A DNA stretch of 64,000 bases from Oceanobacillus polygoni (GTDB taxonomy: Bacteria; Bacillota; Bacilli; Bacillales; Amphibacillaceae), in contig NZ_PIJY01000035.1 in NCBI RefSeq assembly GCF_008304605.1, forward strand, positions 1-64,000, written 5' to 3'. The notes below the pieces were generated by a model. The model did not search any database and was not told the origin of the DNA. It worked only from the letters and a program-made list of their open reading frames with translations. Below, piece by piece: positions 15,290 through 25,824 of this stretch. The stretch's first letter is position 1, and each line of letters begins with the position of its first letter. Made by a program: the position numbers and the translations under genes.

Positions 15290-16549
15290 ATGCGTTCATT
15301 TTTAAGAAAAGATTTACTTGTCTTTTGGAGAGATCGTAAAGAAGTGCTTATTTCTTTACTAGCACCTATCTTATTGATTGTTGTGTTGAACTTTGCCTTC
15401 TCCGACTTGTTTGGTGAGGATGCAGAGACATTAGATATTGATTTAGGAATTGTTATGGAGGATGATGAGTCCCTTGGACTGGAGCAGTTTACGGAAACAG
15501 TTTCAGAAATGGATTTATCAGAAGTAGAAAAGGGAGCGATGATCGAGCAGGCATCCACTATTTCACCAAGTGGTTTAATGACTTCTTTTTTCAGTGATCC
15601 GGAATTAAGTGGATGGATCACGACAAAGCAAATAAGTGAGCAAGATGCTAAGGAACAGGTAGCGAATGGGGAGCTGGATGCATTCGTTAAGATTCCAGAA
15701 GGGTTTACGAATGATGTCCTACGTAAGATCATGCTTGATCAGTCTGCAGAAACTGCTCTTGTACTTCAGATAGAAGAGCAATCTACAGAATCGGATACCA
15801 TTCATAGTATCATCTCGAATTATCTCGATACCCTTAACTTTCAATTTGCACTTCAAGGTGTAACGGATGGTGAATTAATAGAGCACATATTACCTGAAGG
15901 AGGTAGAGAGGTAGTTGATGGTGCCGAGTCGTTTGGTATTTCTCAATATTTTACAGTTGCAATGAGCTTTTTGTTTGCGCTATTTATAGCTTCAACGGTT
16001 GCAATGAAGACGACCACGGAAAAAAGAGAGCGCGTATTTAACCGAATTATATTAACGAATACAAATCCAATTTCCTTTTTAATGGGAAAGACGATTTCTA
16101 CGTTTTGCTTCGCATGGTTACAGCTAATGATTGTGTTTAGTGTATGTCATTTGCTGTTGGATGTGTTTGAAGGAAAATCAATGGCATTTTGGATTGGAGT
16201 AATCGTAATTATTACGTTCTTCTCCTTAGCAGTAGCTGGACTATCTGCAGTGTTTACAACATTCACATTAAATTTAAATAATACAGATGCGGCTAATGGA
16301 GCGTTTAATTTAGTCATTATGTTGCTTGCTGCAGTTGGCGGAAATTTATTCCCAATACATGGGCTGCCAGAATGGCTGCAAAAAATAGGGGAATGGACAC
16401 CGAATGGGTTAAGCTTGTCCGTCTTTATGCAGTGGACACAGTTTGGCGACCTTCAGACTTTAATGATTCCGATGGTTAAGTTATTTGTTTTTTTCATTGG
16501 TTGTCTTCTCATTGGAATATTTCTATTTCCTAGAAGGGGGAGAGCATAA
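15290..16549 (+). CDS. ABC-2 type permease 1
   Basis: A 419-residue permease: one N-terminal membrane helix (about 20-38), a large outside domain of about 180 residues, then six C-terminal helices from about 225. This is the layout of YhgE/YvfS/LinA-type ABC-2 exporters. The motif TTEKRERVFNRIILTNTNPI between helices is typical. It begins after a strong GGAGGAGG site 16 bases behind the ATPase and overlaps the next permease by one base. Confidence 0.9.
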   Translation: MRSFLRKDLLVFWRDRKEVLISLLAPILLIVVLNFAFSDLFGEDAETLDIDLGIVMEDDESLGLEQFTETVSEMDLSEVEKGAMIEQASTISPSGLMTSFFSDPELSGWITTKQISEQDAKEQVANGELDAFVKIPEGFTNDVLRKIMLDQSAETALVLQIEEQSTESDTIHSIISNYLDTLNFQFALQGVTDGELIEHILPEGGREVVDGAESFGISQYFTVAMSFLFALFIASTVAMKTTTEKRERVFNRIILTNTNPISFLMGKTISTFCFAWLQLMIVFSVCHLLLDVFEGKSMAFWIGVIVIITFFSLAVAGLSAVFTTFTLNLNNTDAANGAFNLVIMLLAAVGGNLFPIHGLPEWLQKIGEWTPNGLSLSVFMQWTQFGDLQTLMIPMVKLFVFFIGCLLIGIFLFPRRGRA

Positions 16550-17652
16550 TGTTCCCAGTATTTAAGTCGCAATGGAGGAAGGATAAGCGCAAGCCATTGA
16601 TGGTTATTCTTTTTCTGATAGGAAGTATTGCATTAACGCTTATTTTTACGAGCAGTAATATGGTGCCTCAAACGACCATTGCTATATTTAGCAGTGAAGC
16701 AAATTCTGATGAAGTCGTGGATAAATGGGAGCCATTACTAAATGGTAATGAGTCATTTAACTTTGTAAAAACAGATGAAGAAACTGCACGTACAGATGTA
16801 GCGGAAGGAAAAAGAGACGTAGCCATTAACTTGATGGAGAATGATTATCGAGTCATTACAGCCTATGATATCCCAACCCTACCACTGATTGATCAATACG
16901 TTCAGAAGGTATTTATAGAGGAAGCGCAAATTGAAGCAGCAGCGGGTTCACAGGGGATAGACCAGATTCGAAATGATGTGGAAAGCTATTTGGAGAATCC
17001 GCCATTTCAAATTCAAACCAAATCACTAAGTGGTGGTGAAGTATCCAATTATGATATGGGGATTCAGTTACTGTTTGGGTTTACGCTTTTTATGGCTATG
17101 TTCACAATTGGGTTTAAAGTGAATGGTGTCTTGTCAGATAAGGTGAGTGGAGTTTGGAATCGAATGATTTTATCACCTGTAAGTAAGACAGGAATGTATA
17201 CGGGTCACCTACTCTATAGTTTCGTGATCGGTTTTGTTCAAATCGCTGTTGTGCTTGTTATTTTTCAATATGTGATGAATTATGATTTAGGTAATAATTT
17301 CGCTATACTCCTTGTAATAGCTGCAATTTATGCACTGAGTATTGTTAGTATGGCGATGTTAATAACAGGCTTTGTGAAAACGCCAGAGCAATTTTATATG
17401 ATATATCCTTCTGTTGTACCAATTATTCCTGTTATCAGTGGAGTTTATATGCCGCCGGGAACAATAAGTAATACAGTCCTCTTGTTCATCGCTGATTTAT
17501 TCCCGTTGACACATGCGATGGAAGCGATGATAGATGTTGCCTTTTATCATCAAGGCTGGAATGAGGTTGCATTACCAATGGTGCTCATGCTTTTAATTGG
17601 TGTCATTTGTATGGGAGTAGGAATTAATTTGGTAGAGCGGCGCAAGAATTAA
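16549..17652 (+). CDS. ABC-2 type permease 2
   Basis: A 367-residue paralogue of the preceding permease with the same plan: one N-terminal helix, an outside domain to about residue 170, then six helices, and the coupling segment VSGVWNRMILSPVSKTGMY. Start and stop codons overlap (TAATG), which implies equal amounts of the two permeases and a heterodimeric exporter. The substrate is unknown; lipids or antimicrobial peptides are usual for kinase-linked exporters of this build. Confidence 0.9.
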   Translation: MFPVFKSQWRKDKRKPLMVILFLIGSIALTLIFTSSNMVPQTTIAIFSSEANSDEVVDKWEPLLNGNESFNFVKTDEETARTDVAEGKRDVAINLMENDYRVITAYDIPTLPLIDQYVQKVFIEEAQIEAAAGSQGIDQIRNDVESYLENPPFQIQTKSLSGGEVSNYDMGIQLLFGFTLFMAMFTIGFKVNGVLSDKVSGVWNRMILSPVSKTGMYTGHLLYSFVIGFVQIAVVLVIFQYVMNYDLGNNFAILLVIAAIYALSIVSMAMLITGFVKTPEQFYMIYPSVVPIIPVISGVYMPPGTISNTVLLFIADLFPLTHAMEAMIDVAFYHQGWNEVALPMVLMLLIGVICMGVGINLVERRKN

Positions 17653-17672
17653 AAATTTAAGGGTTTATGTGG

Positions 17673-17716
17673 CTGTAGGAAAAGAGATATTGTTACTTTT
17701 CCTACAGTCTTTTGTT
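17673..17716 (+). terminator. Terminator of the ABC operon
   Basis: CTGTAGGAAAAG (17673-17684) pairs with the CTTTTCCTACAG arm ending at 17707, followed by TCTTTTGTT. Confidence 0.85.
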
Positions 17717-17836
17717 CTTGATTGTATTTCTGAAGTGTACTTCCAGTACGAAAGTGTTATAAAGAATTAACATATATATATTCTCACTGTGATATAATTA
17801 TTTTAATATGTGATCGTGAAACAGGGAGCTGTTGAA

Positions 17837-18304
17837 ATGTCACAAAGGCAGAAAAGCTTTATATATAGTGGAATTAGCTGGACAATTATTTTTGCACTGA
17901 TGAGCTTTTACTGGGCTGCTGGTGGGATGGTTGGTGTTCGCTCATTAGGCGGTCAAATATATCAAATGGCGCTGGAGAGAGATCCTAACTTTGTACATGT
18001 AGTCTGGTAAACTGGATTTGGGAAATTGCTGGGCTGTTTGTTACTTGCATTGCTATTATATCAATGGAAAAATAAAAAACTGAAAAAGATGTTATTTTTA
18101 CTAACTCGAATTGTCGCAGTTGGTCTGTTTTTATATGGATTATTAAATTTGATTACCATTTCTTTGGCTGGTTTAAATGTACTAGACTTTGAGTTAAGTG
18201 GTTATGCAATGTTTTGGCGTTTAATTTTTTGGGAACCGTTTTGGATGTTAGGTGGAATCTTATATTGGATGTCCACTGCGAAGCTTCAAGATAAAAGGAG
18301 CTAA
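17837..18304 (+). pseudogene. DUF3995-like membrane protein with an in-frame stop
   Basis: Reading from ATG 17837 (GGGAG site 8 bases upstream), the frame runs 57 codons, meets TAA at 18008-18010 and then continues in the same frame for nearly 100 more codons to 18304. Together the halves give a four-segment membrane protein of about 155 residues, with SWTIIFALMSFYWAAGG in segment 1 and a last segment around WEPFWMLGGILYWMS, similar to DUF3995 proteins. The single stop sits in the loop before segment 2 (VVW, stop, TGFGKLLG). It is a nonsense-mutated pseudogene unless the stop is read through. Confidence 0.8.
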
Positions 18305-18357
18305 TACAGCAAAAAATTGGTTCATGAGTGCATATTGAAACATGGGAGAATGACGTA

Positions 18358-18966
18358 ATGGAAAACTGGATTACAAGTATGATGGAGCAATTTGGCTATA
18401 TCGGTATTTTTTTATTAATTATGGTGGAGAATCTATTCCCCCCAATTCCATCTGAGGTTATTTTAACATTTGGTGGGTTTATGACGACACACTCTGATTT
18501 GACGATTCTTGGAGTGGTAATTGCATCTACTGTCGGGTCTGTAGCAGGAGCGATTGTCCTTTATGGAGTAGGGTTTGTCATTAACGTAGATCGAATAGAA
18601 AAAATTGTAGACAGATGGGGCCATATTTTGCGACTGACTCGGGAGGATATCCATAAAGCAAATGATTGGTTTGCAAAGTATGGCGTATGGACCGTCTTCT
18701 TCTGTCGATTTATCCCTCTAATTAGAAGTTTAATCTCCCTTCCTGCAGGAATGGCGCGTATGAACTTTTGGGTATTTCTTGCATTAACTACGGTTGGAAC
18801 GTTTATTTGGAACATTGTTCTTGTAAATATTGGTGCTGCAGTTGGCGATTCGTGGGAAACTATTGTTGGCTATATGGATATCTATTCCAATATTGTTTAT
18901 GCTGTGCTTGCAGTATTATTCATTGTGTTGGTTTGGCTATTTATTAAGAGACGGTTTAAAAAGTAA
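18358..18966 (+). CDS. DedA/SNARE-associated family membrane protein
   Basis: A 202-residue protein of the DedA (VTT-domain) family, now linked to flipping of undecaprenyl phosphate or phosphatidylethanolamine. Markers are MVENLFPPIPSEVILTFGG near the N-terminus and FFCRFIPLIRSLISLPAGMA in the middle, where the conserved arginine and proline lie. Four to five membrane segments. The ATG at 18358 has a GGGAG site; a GTG at 18328 is less likely. It is followed by a terminator. Confidence 0.9.
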   Translation: MENWITSMMEQFGYIGIFLLIMVENLFPPIPSEVILTFGGFMTTHSDLTILGVVIASTVGSVAGAIVLYGVGFVINVDRIEKIVDRWGHILRLTREDIHKANDWFAKYGVWTVFFCRFIPLIRSLISLPAGMARMNFWVFLALTTVGTFIWNIVLVNIGAAVGDSWETIVGYMDIYSNIVYAVLAVLFIVLVWLFIKRRFKK

Positions 18967-18982
18967 TTCTATTGAAATGTAT

Positions 18983-19030
18983 AGAAGGTGGACGATTAAG
19001 AGACAACTCTTGAATCGTTCACCTTCTTTT
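18983..19030 (+). terminator. Terminator of the DedA gene
   Basis: AGAAGGTG through AAGAG (18983-19001) pairs, with two irregularities, with CTCTTGAATCGTTCACCTTCT, followed by TTTTA. Confidence 0.75.
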
Positions 19031-19085
19031 ATAACAGGAAACTATAAAATTTGAATGCTGTAGATAACATAGTAACCTAAACAGC

Positions 19086-19162
19086 CACGTCCAGCTCCAG
19101 CGCCCAACGACTAGCGAGACTTCCCTCACCTCCGTACGTCGCTAACCAGGCGCTTCCGCTTT
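19086..19162 (-). repeat. Dispersed structured repeat, short copy
   Basis: A non-coding GC-rich element that shares a 31-base exact match (19107-19137 against 27028-27058, opposite strand) with the longer element in the glg operon, plus flanking similarity. It lacks about 87 internal bases of the long copy. Read on the minus strand its ends can pair, GCGCC...AGCGAC with GTCGTT-GGGCGC. Compared with the long copy, one A-T pair is G-C and another is a G-U, so pairing is kept despite sequence change. Confidence 0.8.
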
Positions 19163-19193
19163 TGTTATAAAAATCATTTGCAAGCGGATAGTT

Positions 19194-20192
19194 TTAAAGT
19201 CCGAATGCCTTTGCTAATAGTTGAATGGCTTTTCTTCGATTCGCAGCTCCTGGAAGATGCGGGACAATCGTTACTTCATCTGCTTGATAAAATTCTGCTA
19301 ATTTAATAATTTCCTCTTTAACATAATGAGCATTTCCAACAATTACTCCCTTTCGGATCTGATCAATTTTTTGTTTCTCAAATGAGCTATAACGTCGCTT
19401 TTGTGCCGTTTGAACCGAGGGGAAATAAGGTGGGTTCTTTGCAGTTTCAAGTGACGCCATCCAAAGCTCGAAAGCCCCGGCGAAAGCTTCTGCTTCTTCT
19501 TTTGTTTCGCCAATAATTGTGAAAACAGCAATTGAAACAGTCGGCTTGTCATGAAAAGAGGAAGGTTTAAAGTTCTTGCGATAAGTAGAAATAATCTCTC
19601 TGCCAACCTCCGATGGCTTAAAGAAATGCGCATACGTATAGGCAGTGCCATGTTCTGCAGCAATCTTTGTACTCTTGCCACCGGAACCGAGCATCCAAAT
19701 TTCAGGGAAGGTTTGGATAACAGGAGTTGCAACTAATTGGTGAAAACGATGCTCGGAATCTGGAGCATCGGTTAGATATTTTTGTATGTCTATTACTTGC
19801 TGCTCATAGCTCAGACGTTCATCTTTTTCCTCATTCAAAGCATGGTTTACAAGCCTGCCACCAGAGCTGTTGCCAATCCCAAGATCAATGCGTCCGGGAT
19901 GAACTGCCTCAAGCATTCGAAAGGTTTCTGCAATTTTGTATGGGCTATAATGTGGCAGCATGACTCCAGCAGCACCAATTCGAATGGTAGTGGTAGAAGT
20001 AGCTAAATGCATCATAAGCATTTCTGGTGCGCTGCTAGCGATGGAGAGTGCTTGATGCTGCTCTGGTACTAAGAAACGCTTATAGCCGAGCTTGTCTGCT
20101 AGTTGTGCGAGCTCGGTCGTTTGTTTTAACGCTTCACTTGCATTTGCACCTTCATCAATGAGTGCATAATCGAGTATGTTTAATGTGACCAT
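19194..20192 (-). CDS. LLM-class flavin-dependent oxidoreductase
   Basis: A 332-residue luciferase-like monooxygenase of the single-component bacterial type (MsnO8/YtmO-like). Markers are LVPEQHQALSIASSAPEMLM near residue 45, IRIGAAGVMLPHYSPYKIAE near 75 and HPGRIDLGIGNSSGGR. It uses reduced FMN, but the substrate is unknown. The start at 20192 (MVTLNILDYA) has AAAGGATG 8 bases upstream; the reading from 20216 lacks a site. It follows the pulA terminator and is probably transcribed separately. Confidence 0.88.
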   Translation of the reverse strand: MVTLNILDYALIDEGANASEALKQTTELAQLADKLGYKRFLVPEQHQALSIASSAPEMLMMHLATSTTTIRIGAAGVMLPHYSPYKIAETFRMLEAVHPGRIDLGIGNSSGGRLVNHALNEEKDERLSYEQQVIDIQKYLTDAPDSEHRFHQLVATPVIQTFPEIWMLGSGGKSTKIAAEHGTAYTYAHFFKPSEVGREIISTYRKNFKPSSFHDKPTVSIAVFTIIGETKEEAEAFAGAFELWMASLETAKNPPYFPSVQTAQKRRYSSFEKQKIDQIRKGVIVGNAHYVKEEIIKLAEFYQADEVTIVPHLPGAANRRKAIQLLAKAFGL

Positions 20193-20221
20193 GGTTTGCT
20201 CATCCTTTCTTATCAAAATGG

Positions 20222-20251
20222 AGAAAGGGCATGATGAGAAGTGTCATGCCC
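20222..20251 (-). terminator. Terminator of pulA
   Basis: On the minus strand GGGCATGA (20251-20244) pairs with TCATGCCC (20234-20227), followed by TTTCT. Confidence 0.65.
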
Positions 20252-20287
20252 AAAGTCATTGAAAAAAGTTGGCAGTTTGCAACATGA

Positions 20288-22435
20288 TTATGCATTGCTT
20301 GGCAATACAACTGCGACTTCTTTTGTTGTTCTATTTCGTGTTTTTTGAAAAACAATAATTTCATAAGCATGAATACTTGTAAATTCGCCGATGATGTCAT
20401 CCTTTTCGGAAGCGATATTGGATACCGCTCTTTTCCATTTTCCAGACGAGGGAAGCTGGAGATCAAATTTCTCCCTCGTTGGATTAATGTAAATAGAGAA
20501 GTCTTCTTTATCCCCTAAAAGGGTGAAGCCAAAAACAGGATAAGGTGCTTCGAGAACATGGAAGCGTTGTTGAATTTCTCTTTGAGACGTCATCCGAAAA
20601 ACGGAATATCTTTTTCTTAACGCAATCAAAGCTTTAACAAATGCAATGTTTTCCTGTTCCTGCTCCCTCTTCTTCCAATCGAGCATATTAATTGAATCAC
20701 CAGAAATATAGCTGTTTTCGTCACCTTGTTTGCTCCGGTACCATTCTTGACCAGCGTGAATAAATGGAACCCCCTGACTTAATAGAGTAATGCCTGTAGC
20801 TAATTGATGCATCTTTTTACGAGCATGATCATCAAGGTCAGGATTTGTTAAACGCAAACGGTCCCATAGTGTGTGGTTATCATGGCATTCTACATAGTTA
20901 ATGGTTTGGTTAACGTCAGAAATAGAAGCATGATTGTTTGCATCTAGAGCAGCACCGGATAGCAAATGAGGCATTCTTTCTAGAAATCGTCCCGCACCAT
21001 TGATATAACCATTATCCTGCTGTTCAAATAGATTTCCTTTCAATGAATCTCGAAAATAATCATTGAAAAAGCGAATTCCTTTTAACTGGTTCGCATTATT
21101 ACTGGTTGCCTTTAAGCTGCTATCAAGCGCAGTTGGCAAATCCCATCCTTCTCCGAGTAGCATAACTAAAGTTTCTTCTTCCTGACATCGCTTTTCAATT
21201 TGCTGCATTGTCTCGATATCCATTACACCCATTAGGTCAAAGCGGAAGCCGTCCACCTGATATTCTGAAAGCATGAAATCAATTGTATCCAAGATAAATT
21301 TACGTACCATGCTTCTTTCCGAGGCAATATCGTTACCTACTCCAGTACCATTGCTTAAGCTACCGTCGGGGTGATAGCGGAAGTAATAGCCAGGAACAAG
21401 CTGTTCGAATGGCGACTCTTCCAAAACAAAGACGTGGTTAAATACAACATCTAGAATAACAGCGATTCCTTCCTGGTGAATTGCTTGAATCATTGCTTTT
21501 AGTTCATTGATTCGTGCGATCGGTCTGTCTGGTAAAACGGAATAGCTGCCTTCAGGCGTTTGAAAAAATAAAGGATCATATCCCCAATTATATGCATCAT
21601 CAGGGTGGAGCTCATCGACACGTGCGAAGTCGTTAACTGGTAACAGTTGTACATGTGTACAACCTAATTCTTTTAGATAAGACAACCCTGTAGAGAACCC
21701 ATTTTGGGTAATAGTTCCTATTTCCGCTAAGCCTAAAAACTTCCCGCGATTTTGAACCCCACTTTCTTGATCGATGGTTGCATCTCTAATATGCAGCTCA
21801 TAAATAATGGCGTCCTGTAATTGTTGGATTGTCGGACGCTTATTGTTTATCGGCTGTTCTGTCCTTGAAAAGTCAACGACAACTGCTTTTTTACTATTGG
21901 CAAGCATTGCTTTAGCATATGGATCATTGACTCGCTCATTAGTTCCATTAACAGTAACTTCATATTCGTATGGTTGCCCATGCCAGTCACCCTTCAGTTC
22001 CAACTTCCAAACGCCTTTATCCAGCTTGTTTAAAAGGTGGGTGTCTTTATTTAAAATGACTTTGACGGAGGTGGCTGTGGGCGCCCAAACAGAAAATACA
22101 GTGGAGACTGGACCGCAAATGGCTCCTAATGGTTGATCAATCGCAGCATAGTGCTTGTCAAACCATTCTGTTCGTACAATTGCTCGAGGATAAACAGGTA
22201 TTTCTGTTTCTCCACAGTGAAGAAATAGCTCCTCACCAAGGGGAATTTCCTCAGCAAGATCTAATTGTACAGTGGATTCGTTTATATTTCTTATTTGCTT
22301 TATTGTAAAAACTTTATTTTCTGCTTCCCAAAACAAGTAAAGTTCTTTCATGTCATTGTTAAATAAAGATCGTATATGTTTATCGCTGATGGTCAGCGTA
22401 CGAATGTTATCAATCCAAGCAACTTGTTTTTTCAC
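20288..22435 (-). CDS. pulA: Type I pullulanase (debranching enzyme)
   Basis: A 715-residue GH13 enzyme that cleaves alpha-1,6 branches of glycogen or pullulan. Order: N-terminal beta domain (to about 100), CBM48 (about 105-195, with FSVWAPTATSVKVIL), then the catalytic barrel starting at IIYELHIRDAT. The type I pullulanase motif YNWGYDP is present, as are the nucleophile region DGFRFDLMGVMD, the acid LLGEGWD and NYVECHDNHTLWDRL. No signal peptide, so it acts on internal glycogen. The GTG at 22435 has GAGGAG 9 bases upstream; other in-frame starts reach 22456. It is divergent from glgB, which completes a synthesis-plus-breakdown locus. Confidence 0.93.
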   Translation of the reverse strand: MKKQVAWIDNIRTLTISDKHIRSLFNNDMKELYLFWEAENKVFTIKQIRNINESTVQLDLAEEIPLGEELFLHCGETEIPVYPRAIVRTEWFDKHYAAIDQPLGAICGPVSTVFSVWAPTATSVKVILNKDTHLLNKLDKGVWKLELKGDWHGQPYEYEVTVNGTNERVNDPYAKAMLANSKKAVVVDFSRTEQPINNKRPTIQQLQDAIIYELHIRDATIDQESGVQNRGKFLGLAEIGTITQNGFSTGLSYLKELGCTHVQLLPVNDFARVDELHPDDAYNWGYDPLFFQTPEGSYSVLPDRPIARINELKAMIQAIHQEGIAVILDVVFNHVFVLEESPFEQLVPGYYFRYHPDGSLSNGTGVGNDIASERSMVRKFILDTIDFMLSEYQVDGFRFDLMGVMDIETMQQIEKRCQEEETLVMLLGEGWDLPTALDSSLKATSNNANQLKGIRFFNDYFRDSLKGNLFEQQDNGYINGAGRFLERMPHLLSGAALDANNHASISDVNQTINYVECHDNHTLWDRLRLTNPDLDDHARKKMHQLATGITLLSQGVPFIHAGQEWYRSKQGDENSYISGDSINMLDWKKREQEQENIAFVKALIALRKRYSVFRMTSQREIQQRFHVLEAPYPVFGFTLLGDKEDFSIYINPTREKFDLQLPSSGKWKRAVSNIASEKDDIIGEFTSIHAYEIIVFQKTRNRTTKEVAVVLPSNA

Positions 22436-22651
22436 AAAAAGCATCTCCTCTTCCAATGCATTTCACTTCTATTAGTATATGTTATATCCACTTTTTCGGG
22501 AATTTACCTTTAATCAAGTAATTCTAAAGAATTCTTTACTAACTTTACCACAATTATACATAAACATACGTAGATAGACATATTCACGTTGCTTCGACAG
22601 GATGTGACATTTTTATATGGAAAGTGTCGAAGGAATTTTCTGATAACTATC

Positions 22652-22680
22652 TTGAAATATCATAGGATTGTATCTATAAT
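22652..22680 (+). promoter_or_regulatory. Sigma-A promoter of the glg operon
   Basis: TTGAAA (22652-22657), a 17-base spacer and TATAAT (22675-22680) give a strong sigma-A promoter about 70 bases before glgB. In the 320-base divergent gap 22436-22756 I see no other clear structure. Confidence 0.75.
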
Positions 22681-22756
22681 GATGATTATTGTTATAAAAA
22701 AACTAATTTATTATTAGATATATGAAGATCGAGTTTTCTAAGAAGGAGGCCCTTTT

Positions 22757-24670
22757 TTGAACTACAACATTTCAAAACAGGATATCTATTTATTTCACCA
22801 AGGTACAAATTATGAAAGTTATAAAATGATGGGCTGCCATTTCATTGAATGGGAAGGGGAAGAGGGATATCGATTTGCTGTATGGGCGCCAAACGCGAAG
22901 CGAATTCATATCGTTGGAGACTTTAATCAATGGAATGGAGAAAGCCACCCATTAAAACGGTTGACAGAGCAAGGGGTTTGGGTAGGCTTTTTCACCGACG
23001 TTAAAGGCGACTTACCTTATAAATATGAAATCATTACATCAGATAACCGAACTTTATTAAAATCAGATCCTTACGCATTTCAATCTGAACTTCGACCAAA
23101 TACAGCATCATTAACTCCAGAAAAAGAATCCAATTATACGTGGAATGATAACGCGTGGAAGCAAAACAAGCAATCCTTTGATCCATACACATCTCCTATT
23201 TCGATATATGAAGTACATCTTGGTTCGTGGAAAAAGCAAGATTCCGGTGAATTTTATACGTACATAGAGCTGGCTACGGAATTGATCCCTTATGTTAAGT
23301 CGCTTGGCTATACCCATATTGAATTATTACCACTTGCAGAGCACCCATTTGATTTGTCTTGGGGCTATCAAATTACAGGCTATTACGCGGTTACCTCCCG
23401 TTATGGCTCCCGTAATGACTTTAAGTATTTTGTGGATGAGTGCCACAAACATCAGATTGGCATCATTATGGATTGGGTTCCAGGTCACTTTTGTAAGGAT
23501 GATTTTGCCTTACGGAGGTTTGATGGAGAACCGCTATATGAATATGCAGATCCGCTGAAGGCTGAGAAAAAGACTTGGGGTACATTGGCATTTGATTTTG
23601 GGCGTCCCGAGGTTCAGAGTTTTCTCGTTTCTAATGCATTATTTTGGTTGGAGGAATACCATATCGATGGGATCCGTGTCGATGCAGTTGCAAGTATGTT
23701 GTATTTAAATTTTGATCGACAGGATGGAGAGGAACGAATAGAGAATTCTTACGGTGGTGAAGAAAACTTAGAAGCATATGCGTTTATTCGCAAATTGAAT
23801 GAGGTTATTTTCTCTTATGAGCCACAAACATTAATGATGGCTGAAGACAGCTCGGACTTGCCCCTTGTAACAGCACCGACATATTCAGGTGGGCTCGGCT
23901 TTAACTTTAAGTGGAATATGGGCTGGATGAATGACATGTTAATGTATATGAAAAAAGATCCGATTCATCGGAAGTGGCACCATAATTTGCTTACATTTTC
24001 ATTTATGTACACGCATTCTGAGAACTTCCTTTTACCGCTCTCACACGATGAGGTTGTTCATGGAAAAAAATCATTACTGGATAAAATGCCAGGAGACATG
24101 TGGCAGCAATTTGCTAACTTGAGGCTGTTATATGGATACATGATGGCACACCCAGGAAAAAAACTCCTATTTATGGGGGGAGAGCTAGCCCAATATGCGG
24201 AATGGAAGGATAAAGAGCAATTAGACTGGCATTTATTAGATTATCCACTCCATCAAGGGATTTTCCAATATGTAAAAGCATTAAATCAGTTTTATAAACG
24301 TTATCCTGAGCTTTATGAACTGGATCATGATCCAAATGGGTTTGAATGGGTTGATCCGCATAATGTAGACCAGAGCATTGTTGCGTTCAGGCGAAAGGGG
24401 AAGAAGCAAGATCAAGAACTAATTATCGTCTGCAACTTTACCCCTGCAATTTGCTACGACTATAAGGTTGGTGTTCCACTTCCAGGAACCTATCAGGAAG
24501 TATTTAATTCTGATCAAGAAGAATTTGGTGGATCAAACCAGTTGAACGAGGATAAGCATTTTAGTTTTCCAGAAAAGTGGCATGGGTTACCACAGCATAT
24601 CAAGATAAAAGTTCCGCCATTGGCTGTCGCAATATTCAAATATAATCAGGTTGTCGAGGAGGCGTTGTAA
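22757..24670 (+). CDS. glgB: 1,4-alpha-glucan branching enzyme
   Basis: A 637-residue GH13 enzyme that makes the alpha-1,6 branches of glycogen. The CBM48 domain spans about 30-120 ([20 protein letters not shown]). The catalytic barrel has the [20 protein letters not shown] motif, the nucleophile in [12 protein letters not shown], the acid in [11 protein letters not shown] and SHDEVVHGK. The C-terminal beta domain ends near 630. The start is TTG at 22757, seven bases after AAGGAGG. It is the first gene of glgBCDAP and overlaps glgC by one base. Confidence 0.96.
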   Translation: MNYNISKQDIYLFHQGTNYESYKMMGCHFIEWEGEEGYRFAVWAPNAKRIHIVGDFNQWNGESHPLKRLTEQGVWVGFFTDVKGDLPYKYEIITSDNRTLLKSDPYAFQSELRPNTASLTPEKESNYTWNDNAWKQNKQSFDPYTSPISIYEVHLGSWKKQDSGEFYTYIELATELIPYVKSLGYTHIELLPLAEHPFDLSWGYQITGYYAVTSRYGSRNDFKYFVDECHKHQIGIIMDWVPGHFCKDDFALRRFDGEPLYEYADPLKAEKKTWGTLAFDFGRPEVQSFLVSNALFWLEEYHIDGIRVDAVASMLYLNFDRQDGEERIENSYGGEENLEAYAFIRKLNEVIFSYEPQTLMMAEDSSDLPLVTAPTYSGGLGFNFKWNMGWMNDMLMYMKKDPIHRKWHHNLLTFSFMYTHSENFLLPLSHDEVVHGKKSLLDKMPGDMWQQFANLRLLYGYMMAHPGKKLLFMGGELAQYAEWKDKEQLDWHLLDYPLHQGIFQYVKALNQFYKRYPELYELDHDPNGFEWVDPHNVDQSIVAFRRKGKKQDQELIIVCNFTPAICYDYKVGVPLPGTYQEVFNSDQEEFGGSNQLNEDKHFSFPEKWHGLPQHIKIKVPPLAVAIFKYNQVVEEAL

Positions 24671-25824
24671 TGAAAGAATGTGTTGGAATGTTATTGGCTG
24701 GAGGAGAAGGGAAACGTTTAGGGGAATTAACGCATCATCTTGCAAAACCTGCTGTCCCTTTTGGTGGGAAGTACCGTATCATTGATTTCACCTTGAGTAA
24801 TTGTACCAATTCAGGTATTTCAACATTAGGAGTGTTGACACAGTATTCGCCGCTCGAACTGAATAAGCATATTGGTAATGGAAAGCCGTGGGATATAGAT
24901 AAACAAAGTGGTGTAACCGTACTTTCTCCGTATACCGCAAAAACTGGTGGTGACTGGTATTCAGGAACGGCGGATGCAATTTACCAAAATATACATTTTA
25001 TTAATCAATTTGATCCGGAATATGTGCTTGTCATTTCGGGTGATCATATTTATCAAATGGATTATCAGAAAATGCTTGAACAGCATAAAGAAACGAATGC
25101 AGATGCGACTATTTCAGTTATTGAAGTTCCATGGGATGATGCATCTCGATTTGGAATTCTAAATGTTTCAGATAATCTTCGAATTTTTGAGTTTGAAGAA
25201 AAGCCGAAGAACCCACAAAGTAACCTAGCATCGATGGGCATTTATATATTTACATGGAGTAAATTGAAGGCATATTTACTAGAGGATGCGCAAAACAAAG
25301 TGTCCAGCCATGACTTCGGAAAGGATCTTATTCCAGCTATGCTCGATGATACACAGCGTTTATTTGCATACCGATTTAACGGCTATTGGAAGGATGTAGG
25401 CACGATACAAAGTTATTGGGAAGCAAATATGGACCTGCTTGATGAAAATCTTGGCCTCATATCCAACCATAAAAAATGGAGGGTTTATACGCAAGATTCG
25501 AATTTACCACCACAATATATAGGTCGAACAGCAACTGTTAGCAATTCGCTGATTAATTCTGGATGCTTTATTCACGGAACTATAGAAAACTCCATTTTGT
25601 TTAAAAATGTGCGAGTGGAGCAAGGGAGTACGGTTCGTCAATCCATTATCCATCCGGGAGTAAGAATTGGTGAGAATTGTAAGCTCAATCGTGTCATTGT
25701 TATGGAAAATACGGTTGTTCCAGAAGGAACTACAATAGAAATAGATGAATTTCAAGAACCATTTGTAATTAACCAGGAAACTTTAGGTGGCATGCTGACA
25801 CCAGCTGGGGGAGAAAGTAAATGA
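24670..25824 (+). CDS. glgC: Glucose-1-phosphate adenylyltransferase
   Basis: A 384-residue enzyme that makes ADP-glucose. The N-terminal nucleotidyltransferase part opens with [30 protein letters not shown], including the activator/ATP region. [12 protein letters not shown] carries the metal-binding aspartate. A left-handed beta-helix with hexapeptide repeats fills the last 100 residues. Start and stop codons overlap with both neighbours, so it is translationally coupled to glgB and glgD. Confidence 0.96.
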   Translation: MKECVGMLLAGGEGKRLGELTHHLAKPAVPFGGKYRIIDFTLSNCTNSGISTLGVLTQYSPLELNKHIGNGKPWDIDKQSGVTVLSPYTAKTGGDWYSGTADAIYQNIHFINQFDPEYVLVISGDHIYQMDYQKMLEQHKETNADATISVIEVPWDDASRFGILNVSDNLRIFEFEEKPKNPQSNLASMGIYIFTWSKLKAYLLEDAQNKVSSHDFGKDLIPAMLDDTQRLFAYRFNGYWKDVGTIQSYWEANMDLLDENLGLISNHKKWRVYTQDSNLPPQYIGRTATVSNSLINSGCFIHGTIENSILFKNVRVEQGSTVRQSIIHPGVRIGENCKLNRVIVMENTVVPEGTTIEIDEFQEPFVINQETLGGMLTPAGGESK

